Shown here one piece after another: positions 46,880 through 54,969 of a DNA stretch of 64,000 nucleotides. Position numbers and translations under genes: made by a program. The stretch spans positions 3,472,001 through 3,536,000 of the forward strand of contig NZ_FNTG01000001.1 of assembly GCF_900104795.1 (NCBI RefSeq), given 5' to 3'. How positions within the stretch are numbered: position 1 is the first letter of the stretch; the number at the start of each line of letters is the position of its first letter. This DNA comes from Burkholderia sp. WP9. GTDB taxonomy: Bacteria > Pseudomonadota > Gammaproteobacteria > Burkholderiales > Burkholderiaceae. The notes beneath the pieces were generated by a model. It was not told the origin of the DNA, did not search any database, and worked only from the letters and a program-made list of their open reading frames with translations.

Positions 46880-49284
46880 TTCAATCCCCCCCAGTTGTGA
46901 ATCGAGGCGAAATTATTTCGCCGGTCAACGATGTCGTTCATGTTCTCCTGGCTGATCGGGTGACCAGGATGATGCGCGAAAAGGCCAGGATTGATCGCTC
47001 GGGTGATGTTGTCGACGTCGTCCTCGGTCGCCCCATGATCGGCCGTCTCGTACATCCTGTTGTTGATCCAATATGCAGCTGCAGATCTCACTGCGTATTT
47101 GACCTCGCCGACAAGCGCGTAATCGACCAGAAAGTCCAGACTCGCCTCGCTGGACCAGCCACCTGAATTGTGTTAGTGCCATTCGGTAAAGTGCCGGTAC
47201 TGGGTACGGCCCGTAATCTGAATCAAGCCTCTCCCACGGTATTTCCATCCATCCTCACTCGCAATGTTTCCATTGCCATTCCTATTCGCATATGCACGGT
47301 TAGCGATGGCTTGTTCATTGGCGGGATGCTGAGGAGTACGCCCATACAATTCCGATTCGTCGGTATGTTGCTGGAAATACGAGAATTTCTGCCGCAACCG
47401 GTCAGGCGGATAGTTCAGGCTTTCGCCATCATGAACAGCCAAAGACGGGCCCGCCTCGCGCCGGATTTGCGCGAAGAAGTGCTCGCGTCTGAGTGGTTTG
47501 TCGAGCTTGAACAGATTGATATTGGCGTTCAATTCCGTGATCGCTGCTTGTAATGTCGCAACGTTTGCACTCGGGAAGATGTGTTGCATCATTGCTAGCG
47601 TGAACTGGAAACCGTAGCGATAAAAATTGCCCACCAGTCCGACCGGATGCATATGGTAAACGTTCGCGCTTGCTGGCGTTACGCCAGCCGTGCCCGACCA
47701 GAACCTGAGTTCTTCAATCCGCTTTTTCTCCGCTTACCACACAGGCAACCCGGCACGCATATGCGAATCGAGTGCATCCCACTTGCTCATCTCACCGCCC
47801 CACTCGCTTTCATATCGCACGATCAGGTGATCGATGCGATCCGCGAGCCATGGTTTGCCCAACGCCAGTTGCAGTTCGCGCGCGGTGATCTTGCCGTCTT
47901 TCTGCTCCTGGCTGTCGATGACGTCTTCCAGCTTCTTGATCGCCTCATCCGAACGCGCGTTGTCGAACGAATCTTCGAAACGCGCTATCTCGTCGGGCGT
48001 GCCGTTATCGGCGATGTATAACGCACGCTCGAACATGGTAGAAACCGAAGCGTCGAGATTCACGACATCGAAACCGGGCCAGTCCCACGGGCTTTTAAGT
48101 TCGACGAGCGGATGTCCATGATCGCACACCCAGCCATCGATCTGTCCGGCATTCTCGTCGCCAATGCTGACCGCGTACCACGTCTTGTTTTCTGCTTCAG
48201 CGCACTGCAGTGCCGATCCGATGGTGACCACGCGCGGCCATGCCGCGGGTTGGCCACCAGCTGATTGCACACGCAGAGGGAACTGACTCCATGCCTGACG
48301 GTCGCCGCCGCCCTGCAAATCCGCACGCGCGATCCAGAGCGGCACCGGACCACTGAGCGGATGTCCCGCCGCGTCCACTTTCACGACCTTGCACCATGGA
48401 CCGCTGCCAGGCGAGCCCGATGCCACTTTGACGTTCGTGCCAGCGGGAATCGACATATCGGAAGAAGCGGGTTGCACCAACTTTGCGCCCTTCGAGATCA
48501 GCAGCAACGTGCGTGATTTCGCATCGAGTTGCTGCGCTCGGGTTCGGCTACGCGAGATGAACGCATTCAGATCGTCTCCTGTGAATACCTCGACGTGGAG
48601 CAGGGGGCGTTCGCCGAGTGTGGGAGGCAAGGTATGGTGCGCGCGCGCCTCCACAAGCCGCTGATATTCACCGATCCAGGCAACGGTCTCGCCCGCCGCG
48701 ATTTTGTAGGGCTTCGGCAAGATATAAATCTGGTCGACTGCCGATGGCTTGCTTTCCTTATCCATCTCGCCCACATAAACCCAACCTTGGGCCACGCTCG
48801 CATTCAGCGTTTCGCCCTGCTTGTGGGGCTGCGACGCACCAGCCACGAAGCTGGAAATCTTGCCCCATGCGCCGTGCCTTTGCCCGATCTTGATTTTCGT
48901 GTCTCGCGGTAGCCATCCGATCACGGCGGCGTGCCCCGAATGTGAGGCGCGCACGCGCAAACCCGCAGTCGTGCCGTCAGGCTCGCCCGTCGCCTTCAAT
49001 TGCGGGTCACGCGCGTTCGTCCCCACAACATACGTTTCCGTCGCGCCATAGTAGCCAGGTAGCGTCTTTGCAGGACCATTCGGTTGCGCGCCCGGGCCGT
49101 AGCCTTCGAGCGGCAGCGTGTGCATGTAGAGGCTGAAGAACGTAAGCACATCTTGGGCGGGCGGCGTCGTGTTCTGCGCAGCGGGTGGTGTCGTTGCCGG
49201 TGCGTTCTGCGGTTGGGCGTTGCCATTCGTCGGCGGCGGAGGTGCCGGGGGGAGAACGAGTCGATGGCGTACCAGCGTAAATCC
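46876..49284 (-). pseudogene. T6SS effector with SH3 and GH19-like lytic domain, interrupted by two stops
   Basis: One phase is coding from ~49284 to 46876, broken by TAA at 47734-47736 and TAA at 47173-47175. N-terminal part: a Pro-rich linker after LVRHRLVLPP, then VLTFFSLYMHTLPLEGYGPG as in M23-type T6SS effectors, then SH3-like segments. After the first stop: VYHMHPVGLVGNF. Then the GH19 chitinase/lysozyme-like domain with RREHFFAQIRREAG, ANRAYANRNGNG and the KYRGRGLIQITGRTQY signature. The second stop lies in TEWH*HNSGGW. The 5' end is missing, replaced by HamA-like sequence. Peptidoglycan hydrolysis would be the ancestral function. Confidence 0.75.
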
Positions 49285-49286
49285 CT

Positions 49287-49687
49287 TCGAATATCCGCAG
49301 TCCGATGATGTCAGTGCCTTTGACCGACTCATTTGGAGTGGCTTTTTCGGAGAATCGCCAGCGAGGCACCCAGTGGTCCAGACTGTACTCGAGAAAGTCC
49401 GAAACGAGTATCTCAGCGAAATCGCCCGCCTGAACGGCAGGTCCTGGATTTTCCGCGTTCGGAAAAATCCGCTCAATCAAGAACTGCGCACGTGAAAGGC
49501 CAGTGCCACGTCTAAGGACATCAATGTCGGCTTCTAGGCAATAGTGTTCCCGAAAATGACGAGCCCAAGCAGCCAGGATTGCATTGTCCGGCTGATGCGC
49601 AAACTCGAGAACGCTGACGCTTCTGCCTTCGGTCGTGTTGATTGATGGGTGGGTGACAAACCAACCCATGTGCTCAGGAGGCGGCAT
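49287..49687 (-). pseudogene. HamA-like (DUF1837-type) nuclease fragment, 3'-truncated
   Basis: About 133 codons from the ATG at 49687, which has a good GGAGG site seven bases upstream. The C-terminal part of the fragment (AGDFAEILVSDFLEYSLDHW, RWRFSEKATPNESVKGTDII) resembles the start of the nuclease core of HamA, the effector of Hachiman defence, where KGTD supplies the first catalytic Asp. The frame loses sense at ~49284, before the second catalytic motif, where effector sequence begins. No HamB helicase is present. A related PD-(D/E)xK family is the main alternative. Confidence 0.45.
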
Positions 49688-50232
49688 TTTCGGGCCTCCG
49701 CAACGGTGGAGCGCGAAGCGTGAACTTCTCTTCTAGTAGGAATAGCAAACGTACCTCTATGCTTTCGTCAATCTGCATGGCCGTAAAGCCGCGATTTCAC
49801 AAGCCCCCGTTCTTTGACGGTCGTAGCGAAAACCGGCAATCGACCTTGAGGCTCGACACTCAAAGCTTTAGTGATATGCGATACGTCATCGAGCTCTCAG
49901 CAAAAACTGTCGAACACATTTCATGTTTCTTTTAATCGTCACCGATTTCGCCCGATTCCACGATTAGTCGATGTCGACTTAAAAGGCATCCTCCCGGAAA
50001 TATGCACCCTCCGGAAAGCTAGCTTATCCACGCCGCTATCGATTTCTTAATCGCTCACTTGCTCTCGGAGGTATTTCGGGAATGCAGGTGCACGTAAATT
50101 AATCGCCAATAAGCCCGCGCTATTAAGGCGAAAGACCCATAGGTTTCTCAACTTATGGGTCTTTTTTTCTCAGGTTATGCGTCTACCTACCGTAGGGCGC
50201 CAGAGTTAATGCGACTGCACATACTAAATCTA
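49688..50232. other. Intergenic region with terminator, left of IS110 element
   Basis: 545 bp. It holds the ribosome-binding site of the HamA-like fragment, an AT-rich stretch (49700-50100) with no convincing gene, and the hairpin at 50131-50168. Confidence 0.5.
50131..50168. terminator. Bidirectional intrinsic terminator
   Basis: An 11-bp perfect stem (50131-50141 with 50154-50164), a 12-base loop and a T-run to 50168. A-runs on the other side let it work in either direction. Confidence 0.75.
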
Positions 50233-51577
50233 TGGTCACTCCCATTTTTGCAAGGCTGGTTTTTGATGTAGTGGATTGGCTTGCGTAAATCTATCCGGCG
50301 TCGTTGTGGAGATAGCTCCCCGCGCCACGATGAGAATCGCGCCTGGTGATCCTGAAAAAATCTTCGGCTTCGGAAGCCAATTTAGTGTTCAGGTTGTCCG
50401 CCAGGCCGGTGTGCCATTCACGTCATCAAATTTCAGCGATCGCAAAACCAGGTGGGTGCACTGCGGTAAAATATATGCGGAGTCCGATGCTCAGCTTGCC
50501 ATCGAATTCGCTCCCGCATTGAACGTGGTGTGGCGCGTAGCGAGAGCCCAGGCCGTTCGTGCCAGCTTGTTGGCCAACGCACAGGCCACCACGTTGGAAT
50601 GTCGGCGTGCAAGCATGGCGCGAACCCATTCGGCCAGGCGGCCGGATTGCCGCTCAAGCCGTATCATGTAGGCTCTGGCGCACTGCACCAGTAGACGCCG
50701 AATGTTCTTGTCACCTCGCTTGCTGATGCCTAGCAGGTTAGCCCGGCCCCCTGTGCTGTACTGGCGAGGCACCAGTCCGATGGAGGCAGCAAAGTCCCGG
50801 CTGCAGGCGTACTGCTTGCCGTCGCCCATCTCTGCCGCGAGTACGCTGGCCGTGACAGGACCGACACCGGGAATTGACAGCAGGCGCTGACCGAGGTCGT
50901 CGTCAGCGAGCTGCCGGACCAATTCCCTGTCGATCTCACCGATCTGTTCGCTGAGGTAATTGAAGTGCGCATGTAGTCTCTCAAGGATCGAGATCAGGCG
51001 TGCAGGCAACGAATGCTCGGCAAGCACTGAGGGTAGACGGGCGATAACGGCGTGGCCAACCGGTAGGCTGATGCCGAATTCAAGTAGGAAACCGTGTATC
51101 TGGTTGGTCGTCTTCGTGCGGTCGCGGATCAGTGATTCGCGCATCCGATGTAATGCCGCTAGCGTTTGCTGTGATTCGGTCTTTGGCGTAACGAACCGCA
51201 TGGACGGGCGCGATGCCGCCTCGCAGATCGCCTCGGCGTCCACGAAGTCGTTCTTGTTGCTCTTGACGAACGGCCGCACGAATTGCGGAGAGACGAGTTT
51301 GACCTGGTGCCCAAAACTGGTCAGTTTGCGTGCCAGGAAATGCGCACCAGCACAGGCTTCCATGACGACGGTGCACGCATGGAAGGTGGCAAAAAACTCG
51401 ACGAGCTGCTTGCGGCTTGCCTTCTTGCGAAACACCGCTCGACCGAGCTGATCCTGACCGTGGAGGTGAAACGAGTGTTTGCCCAGATCGATTCCAACCA
51501 ACGTCACACTTTGCATGATGGGTCTCCAGAAACAAAGCACCCTACAGCGTAACTCGCAAGTAGGGTGGGAGTGACCA
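50233..51577 (-). mobile_element. IS110-family insertion sequence
   Basis: Terminal 12-bp perfect inverted repeats TGGTCACTCCCA (50233-50244) and TGGGAGTGACCA (51566-51577) bracket one transposase gene. Such repeats point to the IS1111 subgroup. No target duplication was seen. Related ~16-base sequences lie outside both ends (50201-50216 and 51634-51649). True tips may differ by a few bases. Confidence 0.8.
50491..51516 (-). CDS. IS110-family transposase
   Basis: A 341-aa DEDD-type transposase of the RNA-guided (bridge RNA) IS110 family. Seen: the RuvC-like start LVGIDLGKHSFHLHGQD (first catalytic Asp), VVMEACAGAHFLARKL (Glu), KNDFVDAEAICEA (DxxDA motif), and in the C-terminal transposase_20 domain IPGVGPVTASVLAAEMGDGK and IGLVPRQYSTGGR with the conserved Ser. 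The gene appears full length. The 246 bases between its stop and the left repeat are the place for non-coding bridge RNA in the IS1111 group. Confidence 0.93.
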   Translation of the reverse strand: MQSVTLVGIDLGKHSFHLHGQDQLGRAVFRKKASRKQLVEFFATFHACTVVMEACAGAHFLARKLTSFGHQVKLVSPQFVRPFVKSNKNDFVDAEAICEAASRPSMRFVTPKTESQQTLAALHRMRESLIRDRTKTTNQIHGFLLEFGISLPVGHAVIARLPSVLAEHSLPARLISILERLHAHFNYLSEQIGEIDRELVRQLADDDLGQRLLSIPGVGPVTASVLAAEMGDGKQYACSRDFAASIGLVPRQYSTGGRANLLGISKRGDKNIRRLLVQCARAYMIRLERQSGRLAEWVRAMLARRHSNVVACALANKLARTAWALATRHTTFNAGANSMAS

Positions 51578-52324
51578 TCTCATTAAATCAAAGACTTAGA
51601 TAAAGCTGCGCCATAAGTGTCTTGTGGGTGCGTCAGAGTTAGTGCGACTAGCCTGCACTCGCGCCAAAGTGGTAGCGCCTTGGTGTGCCCCTAATTATTT
51701 GCCGCGCCGCCACCGATTCAGGCGTTCTCCGACGAGGCTCTAGGCGGGCGTCACCCCTCGAACACGACCGGCATGACTCGCGACACTGCTGCGTGGCGCC
51801 GTCCTGATCTAATTTGACCCAATCGTCAAAATCTCTAGCGGTTTTTGCCGAGCGATAGCTTTAGTGTGGCGAATAACATGGGCGACGGTCTCAGTGTTTT
51901 ATTGGGAAGAATTCGATGGTTTTTCACCGAATTTGGTCAGCCGCCTGAAGGCACCACGAGCCGAGGAACACGCCCTCTGAAATCGTCGCGCTCTATCGAG
52001 TCCACGCGGGATCTACTAGCGGCCCGACGGCATTCACATGGGGCTGCGCAGTGACGGTTCGGAGGGCTCGTCCTGCTGGTCAATAGCGGCGCGAAGCCAG
52101 ACAGAACGAGAGAGAGCGTTGCGATCGGCCCCGGCTATCGCGCGGCGAAGGACGCATGGCGCGACCTACCGCTGGACCTGAAACCTCGAGACCTGCAAAA
52201 CGCCCGCTACTGACTGCCGGCGACGGAGCGAAGAGTCTGAGGGCGGCATTCTGAAAAAAACCATCCAACGTTCGACATGGCAACGATCCGCTGCAAAAAG
52301 CCAAACGAACCGTGTCACACCCAA
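51578..52324. other. Debris region between IS110 and the TIR gene
   Basis: 747 bp without an intact gene. A short plus-strand frame at 52077-52213 (ending PLDLKPRDLQNARY) looks like the C-terminal end of some protein, but I cannot place it. Near 51634 is a sequence similar to the left flank of the IS. Confidence 0.45.
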
Positions 52325-53314
52325 CTAATCGGCAGAGCGCTTGTCGGCTGATATCACGACCATGTTTGCCTGAAGAAGCGACTCGGCCTCGCGCAAGACG
52401 GTCCGACGATCTGTGTCAAACCCTATCATGGCTGACTCGAGCGCAGATTGCGCCTCACATATCGCCTTCAAAAGTTTCGGATATGAGTGGGGGTTAATGC
52501 AGTCGACCGCAACTCTCAGTGCCTTGGCCGCCTGATACCCGACGAATGGCTTTTCCAACCTTATCAAGTTGATCAAAAATGGAAATGACTGCTCGTCCGA
52601 GAATAGTTGCAATATAGCAACTGCGGCTAAGCGCTCGCCCGGCGAGGGACTATTTACCAGTTCGCAAAGTAACGGATACGAACTCAAAGCAATCGACCTC
52701 ATCCTTTGAAAAATCTGCTCCATTCTTATCGTTCGTTCATTTGATGCGCTCATTCGCTGGCGTGTTCTCTCGTACAGGCGTGCATAAGCAAGTACCTGCT
52801 TCCGCACCAGTTCAATGGTGTCCGTTCGTTGCTCGTGCTCAACCGAAGATTCTGAGGTTTCGTCTTGGAACGGTATCGGCTGTGTTACAAGAGCCCGGAT
52901 CTCGTGGGCGACCTCTTTCATGGCCTCGTCTCTTGATGGCCAGGACGTGACCGCTTTTCCGTCACGGGGGATATGTTGAAGTTCGCTAAAGCGCGATTCC
53001 TCCCATAGACACGGTCTAAGCAAAACTGGCAGCACTCGCGCTTCACAGCGCTTCAAACGTTTGAGAGCTTCGTCGACCTCAACTCCGAAGCAGTATTCCG
53101 AAGCAAGAAAATCGGAGCTAACCAGCAAAAGGATACAGTGCGCCGATTTAAGGTTGTCGCTGATCTCCGCCGCCCAATCGTGTCCGGGTTCGATTTTTCG
53201 GTCGTGCCATTCCTCAATTTTCCCCTGAAATCTTAGGGGCGCAAGATATTTTCCGAGCTCATCGCGCAACTCGGAATCTCTATGGGAATAGGAGTAGAAA
53301 ACGCGCCATCTCAT
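52325..53314 (-). CDS. TIR-domain protein with HEAT-like C-terminus
   Basis: 329 aa from the ATG at 53314. The N-terminal TIR domain (residues 3-130) shows VFYSYSHRDSELRDELGKYL (box 1), WHDRKIEPGHDWAAEISDNL (BB-loop region), ILLLVSSDFLASEYCFGVEV with Glu79 at the NADase catalytic position, and VLPVLLRPCLWEES. The C-terminal half (residues 190-310) has HEAT/ARM-like helical repeats. Bacterial TIRs of this form deplete NAD or make signalling nucleotides during phage defence. It stands alone between mobile debris and the CHAT locus. Whether it works alone or with the CHAT genes is unknown. Confidence 0.85.
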   Translation of the reverse strand: MRWRVFYSYSHRDSELRDELGKYLAPLRFQGKIEEWHDRKIEPGHDWAAEISDNLKSAHCILLLVSSDFLASEYCFGVEVDEALKRLKRCEARVLPVLLRPCLWEESRFSELQHIPRDGKAVTSWPSRDEAMKEVAHEIRALVTQPIPFQDETSESSVEHEQRTDTIELVRKQVLAYARLYERTRQRMSASNERTIRMEQIFQRMRSIALSSYPLLCELVNSPSPGERLAAVAILQLFSDEQSFPFLINLIRLEKPFVGYQAAKALRVAVDCINPHSYPKLLKAICEAQSALESAMIGFDTDRRTVLREAESLLQANMVVISADKRSAD

Positions 53315-53482
53315 CGCAGTCTGCCCGAAATATTCCGTCGATTCGCCGGAGCCCATCCCACCGCATATGACTTGATGCGGATGCGCGAAGCGAACATTCG
53401 CGCTACCTAAGAATGCGCCATAGGTTCACGCAGATCAAGTGGCCTGACCGGTTCGGACATATGATCAATCGCTCAGCAGTGC

Positions 53483-53828
53483 CTAGGTGTGCTGGATATC
53501 CATATTGCCGGCTTCTTGCGCGAGCCGGACGATGTGCCCGGTTCCGCCCGTCGCCATGTCCGTTGCCTTGCCGTCCCACATCGCGACCAAGGTCGCCCGG
53601 TCGGCCCCACGACTGAGCGAGGCGGATGACCCTTCGATTGGCCCTCTCCCAAGGGTCGGTTGCTTTCAACCGCAGCCACCTGTGGGCTTCGACGCCGTGG
53701 TCGAGGATCAGGGCCTTGCTCCCATGAAAGCGAACAACAGCGTTGAAGCGGTTGTGCAATGTCTCATAGTCCTCAAGGACTTCACTGGCTACGAGGTCTG
53801 CGCCGTTTGTGTGATTTGAAAACCGCAC
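53483..53828 (-). pseudogene. Frameshifted SLOG-like protein fragment
   Basis: Two phases carry pieces of one protein. The first runs from 53828 to ~53610 and includes LKATDPWERANRRVIRLAQS. The second ends at the TAG at 53483-53485 and includes ATLVAMWDGKATDMATGGTG then HIVRLAQEAGNMDIQHT. Together they match the layout of the intact protein at 63219 (YERDNLWMLQRALA...FLCVWDGQAGDGPGGAGHM). The N-terminal Rossmann part is missing, so it is a decayed relative of the gene in the CHAT locus. Confidence 0.55.
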
Positions 53829-54094
53829 TTATCGGCCAATTTCCATGCAGCGAAAGACAGACTTGCGCGCTGCTGGCGCAACGCGGCCGCGGCAGGTTGT
53901 CAGCGGGGTTTTTGGGCCTATGCTTAGTGACACGCACCATTGCGGCCACCGCGGAATCAAGGTCGTGTCGTACGACGCGCCATCGAAGTCGACAGGAGAG
54001 AACGCCTAAGCCGGTAAAATACCGAAACGATAGCTTCTCAGCTTTGGCGTTTTATGCAGGAAACCGAATCAAATGCGCCGATGAGGAGATGGGC

Positions 54095-54844
54095 ATGGAT
54101 TCATTCGAACGCCTTTTGGGCGAAACTGTTGAGGAACTCGGCGAGCGCGCAGGCGGACCGCTCGACGACGAACGACGGGACTACGACGCAGCACATCCGG
54201 ACGCTGGAAACATGTTGCTCGGACCGTTGCCGCCGATCTCGGACCGCGCGGTCGATCTGATCATCGCTTTCGAAGTGACGAGCGAGACCGTGTACGAGAA
54301 GCGCTATCGCCATCCGGTGTGGCCGGGTGGAAATTCGGGCGCGACTATCGCCATTGGTTTCGACGCGGGCTACGTCACCGCCGCGGAATTCGAATCGAAC
54401 TGGAAAGCCTTGCTCGATGCGGGCGCCATCGCGAAGATGAAGGGCGTATGCGGATTGACCGGCACGAAGGCCCAGCAGGCGCTGCCCAGTGTGAGCGACG
54501 TCGACGTCAGCTTCGCCGCGGCCCATAGGGTATTTCGCGACATCACGCTGCCCCGCACCACCGCGAAGGCCGCCGCGGCGCTTCCCGGTTCATCCGAACT
54601 TTCGCCCGACTGCCTGGGGGCGCTGGTGTCGCTGGTCTATAACCGCGGCGCATCGTTTTCGCTCGACGGCGACCGCTATCAAGAGATGCGCGCGATCAAG
54701 CTGGACATCGCCAACAACAATCTCGCGGATGTACCCGCCCAGTTGCGCAGCATGAAACGCCTGTGGGCCGATAAGCCCAACATGGCGGGTCTCGTGCGTC
54801 GGCGCGAACTCGAAGCAGTCTTGTTCGAAGGCGGTCTGCCCTGA
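54095..54844 (+). CDS. Lysozyme-like protein at the head of the CHAT locus
   Basis: 249 aa from the ATG at 54095, with GAGGAG six bases upstream; an in-frame ATG two codons earlier overlaps the site. Residues 50-100 (IIAFEVTSETVYEKRYRHPV, then WPGGNSGATIAIGFDAGY) follow the E...G.TIGxG plan of lysozyme-fold muramidases, with Glu near residue 61 as candidate catalytic acid. The rest (LSPDCLGALVSLVYNRGASF, GLVRRRELEAVLFEGGL) is also typical of that fold. There is no signal peptide. It is 125 bases upstream of the hydrolase-CHAT gene. It may be a wall-lysing effector or a sensor. Confidence 0.6.
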   Translation: MDSFERLLGETVEELGERAGGPLDDERRDYDAAHPDAGNMLLGPLPPISDRAVDLIIAFEVTSETVYEKRYRHPVWPGGNSGATIAIGFDAGYVTAAEFESNWKALLDAGAIAKMKGVCGLTGTKAQQALPSVSDVDVSFAAAHRVFRDITLPRTTAKAAAALPGSSELSPDCLGALVSLVYNRGASFSLDGDRYQEMRAIKLDIANNNLADVPAQLRSMKRLWADKPNMAGLVRRRELEAVLFEGGLP

Positions 54845-54969
54845 GCTCGCAGTGCCCGCGCTGCGGGTGCTGCCTTCCGTTTGCGGCCATTTCCCATTCT
54901 ACCTAGTCGTCGAGACAGTCGGGCGCGCGGCACCCCGTGCGCGCGGGTGAGCAATCAAAGGAGACCGAT

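Noticed and set aside
39494..50179. 12-bp match (TCTCAGGTTATG) at 39494 and 50168, considered as element ends
   Set aside because: Many 12-mer pairs are expected by chance in 64 kb, and nothing else supports these as attachment sites.
50276..50671. 131-codon plus-strand ORF inside the IS110 element
   Set aside because: Half of it is antisense to the transposase and it has no protein-like segments outside that.
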